DNA of 64,000 bases from Crocosphaera watsonii WH 8501. Lineage in GTDB: Bacteria; Cyanobacteriota; Cyanobacteriia; Cyanobacteriales; Microcystaceae. The stretch covers positions 62,001 to 126,000 of the forward strand of contig NZ_AADV02000005.1 in the NCBI RefSeq assembly GCF_000167195.1, in the 5' to 3' direction. Below the pieces are notes generated by a model that was given only the letters and a program-made list of their open reading frames with translations, ran no database searches and was not told where the DNA came from. How positions within the stretch are numbered: position 1 is the stretch's first letter; the number at the start of each line of letters is the position of its first letter. Of the stretch, positions 36,361 through 46,323 are shown one piece after another. Both the position numbers and the translations under genes were made by a program.

Positions 36361-37828
36361 TTTTGACTTTGAAGTTTATGCCCCAAATTTTCATAGTTTC
36401 ACCTTTAAAGTTCATACAGGAATTGATAAAAACTTGCAAACTATTAGTTGTGATCGCAAATGGATTTTAGATACTTATAATCCCATTGTTGAACAACTAG
36501 GAGACTTTCCCAGAGATACTATTAAACTGCGAGAAGACACCCCGAAAAATACTCCATTTAGTTTACTAGACTATAGAAAAAATGCCCGTTTATTTGACTC
36601 AGATAATGGTAATTTAGAAAGTAACAAACCCAGAAGAAAATCATTAGTTTATCCTCAACAATTTGATGATAGTTATAGCTTAAGTCTCGATTTATTTATC
36701 CCCGAAACTCCTGAAACGGATAAAATTAACAGAGAAAAAATAAAACAATTTAATCCTAATAACTGTTTTCAAATTGACACAGAATTAGGTCAAACTTTTC
36801 TAATCACGGCATTTTTAGAAGAAAATAATTCACAAAATTATGAAAAAATAGCTAATTATTGTCTCCATGAACTATTATCTATATCTCTAGAAGAAATAGA
36901 AACCAAACTATATCGTCAAGGAGAAATATTTGATAGTAATATTTTAGAATATGGTTATCCTAAAGAAGATGAATTTCATGCAGTAGTTGTATTTTTTACA
37001 GACAAATCAAACAGTGAAAAATTAGAGGAAGTTTACTGGGAATTACCCAGTTTATTCTTATACCATCACAAAATTATAAATGCTTATGCTGATAGTCGTT
37101 TAGATTACCATAAATTAGACAATCAAGTAGCCAAAATAGAAAACCTTGTTTCTAGCATCAAAAAACAAGATAACACAAAAAATAGCCAACTTTCAGAACT
37201 AGAATTAGACAACTATAAAGACACTCTAAAAGAACTTTTAAACCTATCTTTGGATTATTCTCAAACCCTCCGTAACCTACAATATTATCAAAATACAATT
37301 GCTATTAACAGTCATAACTACCAAATTAAACTGAATAAAATACAAACAATAAGCAATAATGACCTTGACTTTTTTGCCAGATTAATTGATAAAGAATGGA
37401 TAACCTTACAAGAGCAAATCAAAGCAGACTTAAGCTATTTCAATCAAGGAAATATCATTTTAAACCGAGGAATTGAGACAATTAGAGGATTAATAGAAAT
37501 CGATCAAGCTAAAAGCGATCGCCTCAGAGAACAAAAAGAAATAGAACGCGATCACAACTTACAAATCAATATTTTAGCCATTGGTTCTAGTTTAACAGTT
37601 GCAGGAATTGTTGCTAGTAGTTATGGATTAGTTACAGCAGAAAAACCTTTATTACCCCCAGAATTTTACCATCCTTTTCGTTCAGTTTCGCCTTTCTATA
37701 AATCTGTTTTCTTAAGTATTGCTTGCGCTATTATTACTTATATTTTAATCAGAATATTTCAGAAGATATTTAGATTTCTCAAAAAAATACTTAATATTTT
37801 AATCAGAAAAATTCAGAAGATATCTTGA
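36353..37828 (+). CDS. Membrane protein with coiled coil and CorA-like C-terminal hairpin
   Basis: 491 residues, not recognised by family. The N-terminal about 230 residues form a soluble alpha/beta region (NDFDFEVYAPNFHSFTFKVH, DEFHAVVVFFTD). A long helical or coiled-coil region (about 250-400) follows, then two membrane segments, ILAIGSSLTVAGIVASSYG and SVFLSIACAIITYILIRIF, and a basic tail. The order long helices, TM1 ending in YG, short acidic/Pro loop, TM2, basic end resembles CorA channels, but the YGMN motif is not kept (YGLV). It could be a membrane effector. Intact. Confidence 0.6.
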   Translation: MNDFDFEVYAPNFHSFTFKVHTGIDKNLQTISCDRKWILDTYNPIVEQLGDFPRDTIKLREDTPKNTPFSLLDYRKNARLFDSDNGNLESNKPRRKSLVYPQQFDDSYSLSLDLFIPETPETDKINREKIKQFNPNNCFQIDTELGQTFLITAFLEENNSQNYEKIANYCLHELLSISLEEIETKLYRQGEIFDSNILEYGYPKEDEFHAVVVFFTDKSNSEKLEEVYWELPSLFLYHHKIINAYADSRLDYHKLDNQVAKIENLVSSIKKQDNTKNSQLSELELDNYKDTLKELLNLSLDYSQTLRNLQYYQNTIAINSHNYQIKLNKIQTISNNDLDFFARLIDKEWITLQEQIKADLSYFNQGNIILNRGIETIRGLIEIDQAKSDRLREQKEIERDHNLQINILAIGSSLTVAGIVASSYGLVTAEKPLLPPEFYHPFRSVSPFYKSVFLSIACAIITYILIRIFQKIFRFLKKILNILIRKIQKIS

Positions 37829-37897
37829 TTATTCAAATAAAAGTAGAGATTCCTCTTACCTCGGAATGACAATTATCCATTATCCATTATTCATATT

Positions 37898-38473
37898 ATG
37901 AGACAAGAAATTATCGATTGGTTAAAAGAGAATGTTTCAGAACATCGTTTGCAACACATTTTAGGTGTAGAAAAAATGTGTGAGCAATTAGCTATTCATC
38001 ATAAAATTGACCCTAAAAAAGCTGCAAAAGCAGGATTAATGCACGACTTAGCCAAATTCTTTCCACCCCCTAAACTATTAGCAATGGCTAAGAAAGAATA
38101 TAATGAAATTGATACAGTTTGTTTATCTAACCCCCATCTTTTACACGCAGATGTAAGCGCAATGGTTGCTAGAGATACTTTTGGGGTAACAGATGAAGAC
38201 ATTTTACAAGCAATTCGTGACCATACTTTAGGGAATCCAGAAATGAGTGATTTAAGTTGTATTGTCTTTATTGCTGATGCGTTAGAACCCAATAGAGGCA
38301 ATACACCAGAATTAGAAAAAATGCGTCAAATTAGTTGGGAAAACCTGTATAAAAGTGTACAACAAACTTGTGAATATTCCCTACAGTATTTAATAAAACA
38401 TAACAAAACTATTCATCCCAGAGCAATTTTAACACGTAATTGGGCATTACATAAAATAAGAGCTAAGCATTAA
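37898..38473 (+). CDS. yqeK: YqeK-type HD-domain Ap4A hydrolase
   Basis: 191 residues. The HD-superfamily metal ligands are visible: His in HRLQHILGVEKM, His-Asp in AGLMHDLAKFF and His in AIRDHTLGNPEM, with Asp in VFIADALEPNRG. YqeK enzymes split diadenosine tetraphosphate symmetrically into two ADP using a metal centre. In many cyanobacteria the ribosome-silencing factor gene follows; here a small secreted-protein gene does. It looks complete. Confidence 0.88.
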   Translation: MRQEIIDWLKENVSEHRLQHILGVEKMCEQLAIHHKIDPKKAAKAGLMHDLAKFFPPPKLLAMAKKEYNEIDTVCLSNPHLLHADVSAMVARDTFGVTDEDILQAIRDHTLGNPEMSDLSCIVFIADALEPNRGNTPELEKMRQISWENLYKSVQQTCEYSLQYLIKHNKTIHPRAILTRNWALHKIRAKH

Positions 38474-38573
38474 AAAATATTAACTCATGAGAGATTTAAG
38501 GACATAATTTTTAATAATTTTATTTGAGTATGTATTCTAAGATCAAGAATAACTAAACAGGAGAGAACAGTTT

Positions 38574-38975
38574 ATGTTTATTACTAGAATTACAAAAATA
38601 CTGCTTGTTTGTGTGCTTTCATTGGTTCTATTTACAACGTCATTAGCGAACGCAGGGACTGTAGTAACATCCCGAGAATATAAATTAATTTTGGTTCCAA
38701 GCAACTTTAATGGTAGCAACCCAGATGATGCAGTTAATGATTATTGGAGTGAACTTCAGCTACTTGTTGAAGGGGAACCCATTAACATAGAGATGAAAGG
38801 TTCTCTAACCCTTGCTAAGAACCGTACTGTTAAATTTTACGATACACCAGGAACCTGTCAACTGAAAAAGAAAGACTTAGTATTTCGTGAAAGGGTTGAA
38901 AATGAGAAGAGAGAAGTCGTACTTAAGTTCCGTTCACCTGATCGATATATTGCTGCTTCTCTACCTATAAGGTGA
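38574..38975 (+). CDS. Small secreted protein, probably clipped near ISAzo13
   Basis: 133 residues with a clear signal peptide (KILLVCVLSLVLFTTSLANA). The mature part is beta-rich: REYKLILVPSNFNGSNPDD, FYDTPGTCQLKKKDLVFRER and EVVLKFRSPDRYIAASLPIR. The basic and acidic alternation resembles CYTH-type tunnel proteins, but this is only an impression. The frame stops about 75 bp before the ISAzo13 region, and no continuation is seen beyond it, so the C-terminal part may have been lost. Confidence 0.5.
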   Translation: MFITRITKILLVCVLSLVLFTTSLANAGTVVTSREYKLILVPSNFNGSNPDDAVNDYWSELQLLVEGEPINIEMKGSLTLAKNRTVKFYDTPGTCQLKKKDLVFRERVENEKREVVLKFRSPDRYIAASLPIR

Positions 38976-39046
38976 TTTCCGAGAAAGCTTTTCCCATAAG
39001 GGTAATCGCTTGGACTAAAGGCTTTCAAGAAATAAAAGGAACAGAG

Positions 39047-40500
39047 AGTTAGCGGATCTTGGTACACAACTTTAAAATTTCATAATTGGCTTGTCTGAAA
39101 AAACAGAAGAAATAGATTAAAATGAAGAGGTAAAAAGATTAGAGAGAGTAAATTGAAGCTAAAACAGACAAATAATCCCTTAACCCCGTCGATGGTCGAT
39201 GATTTACGTTTAGCAGCCTCAAAAATGACGGGAGCAGAGCGTCGTTCATTTCAAGCTGAAATGTGTCTCAAGTATTGTGGAGGAAGTGCCAGACAAACCG
39301 AAATCGTGTTTGGTTGAGGGAGAAAAAATGTTCAACTTGGATTACATGAAAAACGAACTGGGATAGTGTGTTTAGGATTACAATCAGTCAATAGTGGATG
39401 TAAAAAATGGGAGGAAAGATACCCAATAGTTGCCCAATCATTGAAAGAAATAGCCGAAGCTCACGCACAACAAAACCCCACATTTAATAACCCCATTGCC
39501 TATACAAGATTAACGGCGGCTGAAGCCATTAAACAATTAAGAAATCTAGGATATAATGGAGAGGAGGTTCCTGCTGCTTCGACAATGGCAGATATTTTAA
39601 ATCGTTTGGGCTATCGATTAAGAAAAGTGGTAAAAGCTAAACCTAAAAAAAAATCTCGGAGACGGACGCTATCTTCGAGAATATAGAGAAAAAAGATAGA
39701 AAAAAAGACCCTTCTGTGAAACGTTTAAGTATGGATTGTAAAGCAACTGTGGAAATAGGAGAATATTCACGTGGCGGACAAACTAGAGGTTATAATCAAG
39801 CTCAAGATCATGATATGGGAACTAAAGAAAAATACGTTCCTTGTGGGATTGTAGATGAAGATACAGGGCAACTTTATGTAACTTTTGGAAGTTCTTATAA
39901 AACGAGTGATTTCATGGTAGATAACTTGGAGCAATGGTGGACAAGTCTGAGTATAACTGAAAAGCAGCAACTAGAGAACATCCAAATTAAAGTTGATAAT
40001 GGAGCAGAAAATAGTGGAATAAGAAGGCAATTTTTGAAGAGAATGGTAGAGTTTGCCGACCAAACTAAGAAATCTATTCAATTACTATATTTTCCTCCTT
40101 ATCACAGTAAATATAATCCCATAGAAAGATGTTGGGGAATTTTAGAGAGGCATTGGAACGGAACACTTCTGAGAAATGCTCAAACGATGTTAGCTTGGGT
40201 AAAAACTATGACATGGAAAGGCTTAAATCCGATAGTTAAGTTAAGTAAAAAAGTTTATCAAAAAGGCATTTCTTTAACGAAAAAAGAGATGAAGGAAATT
40301 GAGAAACGTTTAGAACGTAATCCTCACTTACCTAAATGGGATATTTTGATTAGACCCAGTTAGTCTAAAAAGTTAATAAGAGTGTAAAATTAAGTGAATT
40401 TCCTTTTTAAAAATAGTCAAAGCTAATTTAAAAGTTAGCGTATTTCTTTCTTTTAGATAGGGAGGTTTTTGTTCGCGGAAAGTATCCGCGAACAACTTTT
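39047..40500 (+). mobile_element. ISAzo13-family element (ends not resolved)
   Basis: The transposase frame at 39153-40363 lies between a GTTAGCG at 39048-39054 and another at 40434-40440. A palindrome GTTCGCGGA...TCCGCGAAC at about 40471-40493 follows. I could not match clean terminal inverted repeats, so the limits are estimates. The left neighbour is a secreted protein and the right neighbour is a fragment of a different gene. Confidence 0.5.
39153..40363 (+). pseudogene. ISAzo13-family transposase with a stop and a frameshift
   Basis: From TTG 39153 the frame reads KLKQTNNPLTPSMVDDLRLA to EIVFG, then TGA at 39315-39317 where the family has Trp (VFGWG). It continues RKNVQLGLHEKRTGIV to VVKAKPKKK. 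At an A9 run (39645-39653) the frame shifts by one base, and the rest continues ISETDAIFENIEKKD, KRLSMDCKATVEIGEYSRGG, IKVDNGAENSG and YHSKYNPIERCWG, which hold the DDE residues. There are thus two lesions, and the second is in a homopolymer. Confidence 0.8.
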
Positions 40501-40523
40501 TATTTTTCCCTTTTCGCTTATTT

Positions 40524-40961
40524 GAGATGTTCTACAAACAGATTCTGAGAATGGGTGGGAAACTTTTTCTTGGAAATCACCTTAGCAGCCCCACTTCTAA
40601 TGCCATTGCTTCTTTGTCTTATAGCTTTAATAGTAACCAAGATTTATCTTTAGTGGTGGCTGGTACTGAAGGTACTCTTCTGGCTTATTTATCAGGCAAA
40701 ATTGTTAAGTGGTCTGCTACCCCCCCTAGTCTTAAGCAACTCTTCACAACACTTCCGGAATGGCAGTTTGCCATCAAACAAAAATTGGCCAAGTTTTTTC
40801 CCAAAAACCAAGGGCAAAAAATCAGAAACAGTCCTCACTATCGACAAATTAGCCAATTTTTTAAACAAATAGAAACCCAAGAACCTTTCACTGTCACCTC
40901 AGAAAAAGCAAGAGAAGTTGTCCGCCTTTGGGAAGAAATTGTTTCTATTTATGCAAAATAA
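40524..40961 (+). pseudogene. C-terminal fragment, possibly of a Gfo/Idh/MocA-type oxidoreductase
   Basis: The frame has no plausible native start; FYKQILRMGGKLFLGNHLSS reads like the middle of a longer protein. The central part TEGTLLAYLSGKIVKWSATP and the final helix EKAREVVRLWEEIVSIYAK suggest the C-terminal end of a dinucleotide-dependent oxidoreductase, but this is a weak call. The upstream part was probably removed with the ISAzo13 event. The stop overlaps the beginning of a TnpB fragment. Confidence 0.35.
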
Positions 40962-40989
40962 TCAGAAAACTTCCCTGTTATTAGGGATG

Positions 40990-41338
40990 TTAGCTAATCG
41001 CAAATTAGCGAAAGCCATCTCGGAACTAGGTTTTTATGAATTCAGAAGACAGCTAGAGTACAAATGTGAGCTTTACGGCTCAAAATTGACTATAGTTGAC
41101 AGATGGTTCCCTAGTTCTAAAACTTGCTCTAGCTGCGGTTCAATTAAGAGCAATTTGTCTCTATCAGATCCCATTTATCGAAGGGACGTGCGGATTTGAG
41201 ATAGATAGAGACTTAAATGCTGCCAAGGTATTAGCTAACCAAGCGGTAGGCTATACCGTGGGGCGCCTGTGGACAGAGTACCGCCGACGGTTCGCAGTTG
41301 TTGCAGGAAGTAAAACTCAATGTATCAGTTTTATGTAG
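40990..41338 (+). pseudogene. TnpB C-terminal fragment, frameshifted
   Basis: The part in the first frame, LANRKLAKAISELGFYEFRR, then WFPSSKTCSSCGSIKSNLS, is the end of the RuvC-like domain and the first half of the zinc finger. The second frame has [20 protein letters not shown], including the last catalytic Asp, and ends SKTQCISFM. The change of frame is near 41180, where the second Cys pair is damaged. This is a different TnpB from that at 4992. Its tail is shared with the remnant at 56690-56890. Confidence 0.7.
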
Positions 41339-41459
41339 CAGTGTCAATCTGACTCCGAACTCCGAACTCAAGTTAATAAACATTCATTACAAATGCTGTA
41401 ACACAGGCCACCCCTAATGATAGGGTGAAAAATGCACGTATACTACTGGGGGAACCATA

Positions 41460-42524
41460 ATGACAGGAACTAACGAGACACCCTATCTCCTTCGTGCTGC
41501 ACAAGGAGAAATCTTAGATCGTCCGCCAGTTTGGATGATGAGACAAGCTGGACGCTACATGAAAGTATATCGGGATTTACGGGATAAATACCCCAGTTTT
41601 CGTGAAAGATCCGAAAATCCTGACCTTGCCATCGAAATTTCTCTGCAACCTTGGCGAGCATTTCAACCGGATGGGGTCATCATGTTCTCTGATATTTTAA
41701 CCCCTTTGCCTGGGATGGGGATACCTTTTGATATTGTCGAAAGCAAAGGGCCAGTTATTGATCCACCCATTCGCACCAAAGAACAAGTGGATAACCTACG
41801 TCCTCTCGATCCAGAAGAGTCCTTACCCTTCATCAAAACTATTTTAAACACCCTCAGAGCAGAAGTGGGTAATAAATCCACTGTGTTAGGATTTGTGGGA
41901 TCACCCTGGACTTTAGCTGCTTATGCTATTGAAGGGAAAAGCTCTAAAAATTATGCCATCATCAAAAACATGGCCTTTTCTCAACCCGAGATCCTGCACA
42001 GTTTCTTGAGCAAAATAGCTGATTCGATCGCGGTTTATGTCCGTTATCAAATCGACTGTGGAGCGCAAGTGGTACAGTTGTTTGATTCTTGGGCCGGTCA
42101 ACTAAGTCCCCAAGACTACGAAACCTTTGCCTTACCCTATCAACAACAGGTGGTGCGTCAGGTTAAACAAACCCATCCCGACACCCCATTAATCCTTTAT
42201 ATTAGCGGTAGTGCTGGTGTCTTAGAAAGAATGGGACAGTCTGGGGTAGACATTGTTAGTCTCGACTGGACCGTAGATATGGCAGAAGGGAGAAAACGTT
42301 TAGGTAGGGGGATGAAAGTACAGGGAAATATCGATCCTGGGGTATTATTCGGGTCCCAAGACTTCATCAAAGCTCGCATTTTGGATACAGTACGCAAAGC
42401 CGGAAGAGGTGGCCACATCCTCAACTTAGGTCACGGTGTCTTAGTGGGAACCCCTGAAGATAACGTCCGTTGCTTCTTTGAAACAGCGAAGCAAGTGGAT
42501 CAATTATTAGCCGTTCCCGTGTAG
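41460..42524 (+). CDS. hemE: Uroporphyrinogen decarboxylase
   Basis: 354 residues. It removes the four acetate carboxyls of uroporphyrinogen III to give coproporphyrinogen III in heme and chlorophyll synthesis. The signature [19 protein letters not shown] holds the catalytic Arg. [19 protein letters not shown] and the Asp in [13 protein letters not shown] are also present. ATG 41460 has GGGGGA in front and a TATACT -10-like hexamer at about 41437-41442. Intact. Confidence 0.96.
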   Translation: MTGTNETPYLLRAAQGEILDRPPVWMMRQAGRYMKVYRDLRDKYPSFRERSENPDLAIEISLQPWRAFQPDGVIMFSDILTPLPGMGIPFDIVESKGPVIDPPIRTKEQVDNLRPLDPEESLPFIKTILNTLRAEVGNKSTVLGFVGSPWTLAAYAIEGKSSKNYAIIKNMAFSQPEILHSFLSKIADSIAVYVRYQIDCGAQVVQLFDSWAGQLSPQDYETFALPYQQQVVRQVKQTHPDTPLILYISGSAGVLERMGQSGVDIVSLDWTVDMAEGRKRLGRGMKVQGNIDPGVLFGSQDFIKARILDTVRKAGRGGHILNLGHGVLVGTPEDNVRCFFETAKQVDQLLAVPV

Positions 42525-42535
42525 GTGCTAGGGTG

Positions 42536-42640
42536 GGTTAGACGGGTATAATTGCTGGCGATCGCAATAATATAAAAATCCGTCGCAGCCCATCATTTTT
42601 ACCGAAACAATCGAGTAGGGTGGGTTTTACCCACCTTATT
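42536..42640. repeat. Palindromic repeats after hemE
   Basis: GGGTGGGTTAGACGGG (about 42540) and ATCCGTCGCAGCCCAT (about 42579) are the arms of the same type of inverted repeat found before the PEP-CTERM genes. A second hairpin GGTGGGTTTTACCCACC (about 42619-42635) follows and, with the T-rich stretch after it, could terminate hemE. Confidence 0.5.
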
Positions 42641-42670
42641 ATTTTGTTCTGCAATGGTGATACTCCTATA

Positions 42671-44453
42671 CCCGGATTTCTCACAAATTAATTTGAAAGC
42701 CCAATCCAGAGATGAAAAATGATAATTTTTAGGACTAATAGAAATTTTGAATATAGATGAATAAAAAAATTGACTTTGATTATCCAAAAATTGAGTTTAA
42801 GAGGGAATAATTATATTAACTTTTGATTTTCTCCACGATAAATAAGACTAAATGAAAGTATCAGTCAGTCAACAACTTATTCTATTTATCCAGTATTAGG
42901 AATAGTTTTAATTCTTTTGTTAGCAATAGACAAAATATCTTGATAAGGACAAGCACTAGCTATAGCGATAATAATTCTTCTACAACTAATCTTTATTCTG
43001 GCTCCCAACTTAAGAAGATTTAGACGTATTCTTCCCACAGTTGCTTTAGCCAATGAAGTTTTTTTTAAACAGTGTTGACGAAAAGCATTTATGAGAACAT
43101 AAGCCCAGGAATGTATCCATAATCTTAGTTGATTACTTTGAAATGTTTGAGTTGAAGTTCTATCAGCTAACAAGTCTAATTGTTGTTCTTTAATCCGATT
43201 TTCCATCTCGCCTCTCGGACAGTATTTTTTTGTATAAAGTTTTGAGGGTGGAATTTTTGAAGCGGGCAAAGATGTCACCACATGGCGCATTTTTAAGCCA
43301 TCACTTCCATAACAAACTTTTGTCACTACTCTTCTTTGACAACTCCATGACTTTTCTGTTTTATAACGAATAGAGCGATACCAAGTAGAAATTGGTACTA
43401 ATTTTTTAACTTCTTCTAAATCTTCTTTTTTCTAAAATAAACTATCCATTAATTCAGTTATTGGAGCTAGTTTTTTTCATATTTATGTTTGGCTTTTTCA
43501 ATTACATCATCCGCTCGTAACTTAAGAACGCCATTTGTTCCCATAGCTATAACATAATCAACTAAAGGCTGATTTTCACAAAAATAGAAGATTTCTTCAC
43601 GGGCATAGGCACTATCACCCCTAACTAGGATATGAGTCTCTGACCATTTTTCTCTAATTAGTCCGATAATTCTTTGTAATTCGTCTAAGGCTCCATCGGC
43701 TGGATCTACATTAGATGAACGAAGTTTAGCAACTAATAAATGATGCCCACAGAAAATATATAAAGGAGCATAACATACTCCGTGATAATAACTATTAAAA
43801 AATGCCCCTTCTTGATTACCATGTACTTGGTCATCCGTGACATCCATATCTAATATAATACTTAAGGGAGGTTTTTTATAAGACTCTAAAAAAAATTCGA
43901 CAAAAGATTTTTCAATGGCTTCAAAGTTGGGTTCTATTTTATGATAACGACTCGTTTTTTGGTCGAGAATAGTCTCAGGACAATATTCCAATCTATTAAT
44001 TGTACTTTTTCCAGCTAACCATCCCTTTTTATCTTCAAGTTCATTAAGCTTTTCTAAAGCGATCTTAAGGGCAAGATCGTGACGTAATTTATCATGGTCA
44101 TTGACATCTTCATAGCCTAAAATAATTCCATAAAGCCTTTGTGCTAATAACTCATGAACGGAATGATCTACATAAGATTGATGACGATGATCTTGAAAAC
44201 AGTTACCAAACTTCTCGGTAATTCCCAGTTTTTTATCCAACTCAGCTATCCAGACAATCCCCGCATCTGAAGTGATTAGTCCCCCATCAAAATTAGCGAT
44301 TATTTCTTTTCCTTTCTGTTTACTAAAGTTGATTACTTGACGAGGGGTTCGGGGATGACTGGGACTCATTAAATCAGTTTAAGATAAATTGCTTTAATAA
44401 TTAAATTATAGTATATTTTATTCTAACAATCTAGTACTATTAGAGATTTTATT
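42671..44453 (-). mobile_element. IS1380-family element, copy A (one end missing)
   Basis: The end CCCGGATTTCTCACAAATTA at 42671 matches copy B at 53299. The two copies stay aligned to about 44453, where copy A stops at the IS66 end while copy B continues a further 180 bp to its inverted repeat. Copy A has therefore lost its transposase-proximal end. Confidence 0.8.
42886..44369 (-). pseudogene. IS1380-family transposase, copy A
   Basis: The frame from 44369 (MSPSHPRTPRQVINFSKQKG) encodes IS1380-type motifs: IANFDGGLITSDAGIVWIAE, LDMDVTDDQVHGNQEGAFFN and ILVRGDSAYAREEIFYF. It is broken at a T7 run (43471-43477), where copy B has nine T and is in frame, and by a TAG at 43432-43434, where copy B has CAG. 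The rest continues to 42886 (KRIKTIPNTG). Confidence 0.85.
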
Positions 44454-46323
44454 GTAATTGCTCACCGCAATAAAGAATCTGTCTTGACAACATAAAGGTA
44501 AAATCGGGGATTTTTATGTATAGTGGGGGTTATGACCACAAATGCTACCATTGATTCAAAGCTAGTTAGAGCTATCGCCGATGAACAGTTGGCGAACAAT
44601 GTCTTCATGATTGAGTGGCTAGTCAAGGCACAACAACAGTTATCTCTTCAACAAAGACTGATTGACCAGCAACAACAACAAATCTCTACACAACAGCAAG
44701 AAATTGAAAAATTGAAAGAAGAGAGAGATAAGCTAAAAAACCGTAACTCAAAAAACAGTTCAGTCCCCCCATCATCAGACCAACTAAAAAAGCCTTCTGA
44801 CAAAAAGAAACGCAAAAAAGGATTTAAACGCGGACCAAAATATGACCACCCAGGGAAGACCCGTAATGGTTTTGGTCAGCCCGATAAGATAGTCCCTTTA
44901 GAACTAGAAAACTGTCCTGTTTGTGGGGGTTCAGTGGAACGAGATGAAGTAGTTCCCGAAAAAGTCCAGCAAGTGGCTGAAGTAGTAGACCAACCCATAG
45001 AAATCAGGGAATATCGTCGCGGATTCTATAAATGTCCTAGTTGTGGATGGTCAGATTACAGTCCTGTTCCATTGGGAGTTAAAGAAGGATTCCGTTATGG
45101 GGCGCGATTAAGTAGCATCGTGGGCTGGCTTGGCTATGGGGGTAATCTTACATGGCGTAAACAGGAACATTTTATAGAGTATGTCTTTGGCATTCCCATT
45201 TCTCAAGGGAGCCTTGCCAAAATGCACAAATGGTTTCAAGAAAGTTTAGAACCCTTGACCCAACAGTGGTTAAAGTACATCCAGCAGCCAGGAATCCGAT
45301 GTGTTGACGAAACCAGTTATTGCATCGATGGCATCAAGTATTGGGTTTGGGTAGCCACATCAAATGAGGTCTGTGTGTTGATGTTGGCTCCCACTAGAAG
45401 CTCCGCAGAAGTCGAGAAATTGTTAGGAGCAGATTTTAAGGGCATCCTCACCAGTGACTGCTATAGTGCCTACTTTAGACAAAGTGCGATGGCCAAACAG
45501 AAGTGTCTGGCACATTTAGAACGAGAGTTAGAGTCCCTTAAAACCAGTCGTTTTCAAGCGAATCGAGAATTTGCTGCCGATGTACAGCAAGTTTTAGCAA
45601 CCGCCCGTATCCATTATCGTCATTATCATGCTCGAAATTTAACCCTTGAAGACTTAGGCTCCAAAAGAACAGAAGTCGAGAACTCACTGCAAAAGATTTT
45701 TAAAGCAACTCCCAAAAAAGGATGGCCTTATGATGCACAAAGATTGATTAACCGTCTCAAACGTCATTGGGAAGAGTGGTTCACCTTTCTAACTTATCCT
45801 GAAGTCAAACCAGATAATAATGATGCTGAGAGAGCTTTACGTCCCATTGTCATTCACCGCAAAGTAAGTGGGGGAGCAAGAAGCGACTGGGGTGCAGAGT
45901 TAGTCACCCAAATGTTCAGTTTTTTAGAGACCATGAGATTACAGGGGCAAAATGCCATTGTCCAATTATGCGAATTATTTTCATTAGCTGGTCGGAGTCC
46001 CCCAGGATTAGAGATGTAAAAGGCTCCGGAGCCGATGGGGGATAGATTTTTCTTGATCCCCCTATCTCTCTGCACAAAAATACACAGGATTAGCGGATAA
46101 TCTCCGCTAACAAAAAACTATCTTACTATTCTTTTTTTTTCATATTGTTGTTTTTATTTGAGGTTTTAAAAAGACTTGATTCTGGGAATGTTAGTCATTA
46201 AAATAGCCGTAATAAATTAGCTTAAATTTTACGCTAAATCACAGGGCTTATATTTTTGTTGACTCAACTGATGTTGTTTGTAGTGCTTTTCAATAAGACT
46301 TTTTTGTTGCGGTGAGCAGTTAC
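44454..46323 (+). mobile_element. IS66-family element, structurally complete
   Basis: Inverted ends GTAATTGCTCACCGCAA (44454) and TTGCGGTGAGCAGTTAC (46307-46323). One transposase gene is present; the helper genes tnpA/tnpB of classical IS66 are absent. Past the gene are two palindromes (GGATTAGCGGATAATC...CGCTAAC at about 46089-46109 and AGCTTAAATTTTACGCTAAA). The left flank is IS1380 copy A and the right flank is half a glycosyltransferase gene, without a matching 8-bp duplication. Confidence 0.75.
44532..46019 (+). CDS. IS66-family transposase
   Basis: 495 residues from ATG 44532; the frame opens with GTG at 44523. A Gln-rich coiled coil (QQQLSLQQRLIDQQQQQIST) leads to the basic RNSKNSSVPPSSD region and two zinc-binding pairs (CPVCGG and CPSCGW). 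The DDE core then has Asp in IRCVDETSYCIDG, Asp in LTSDCYSAYF and Glu in DNNDAERALRPIV. No interruption is seen, so it is the likely source of the fragment at 1845-2254. Confidence 0.9.
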   Translation: MTTNATIDSKLVRAIADEQLANNVFMIEWLVKAQQQLSLQQRLIDQQQQQISTQQQEIEKLKEERDKLKNRNSKNSSVPPSSDQLKKPSDKKKRKKGFKRGPKYDHPGKTRNGFGQPDKIVPLELENCPVCGGSVERDEVVPEKVQQVAEVVDQPIEIREYRRGFYKCPSCGWSDYSPVPLGVKEGFRYGARLSSIVGWLGYGGNLTWRKQEHFIEYVFGIPISQGSLAKMHKWFQESLEPLTQQWLKYIQQPGIRCVDETSYCIDGIKYWVWVATSNEVCVLMLAPTRSSAEVEKLLGADFKGILTSDCYSAYFRQSAMAKQKCLAHLERELESLKTSRFQANREFAADVQQVLATARIHYRHYHARNLTLEDLGSKRTEVENSLQKIFKATPKKGWPYDAQRLINRLKRHWEEWFTFLTYPEVKPDNNDAERALRPIVIHRKVSGGARSDWGAELVTQMFSFLETMRLQGQNAIVQLCELFSLAGRSPPGLEM

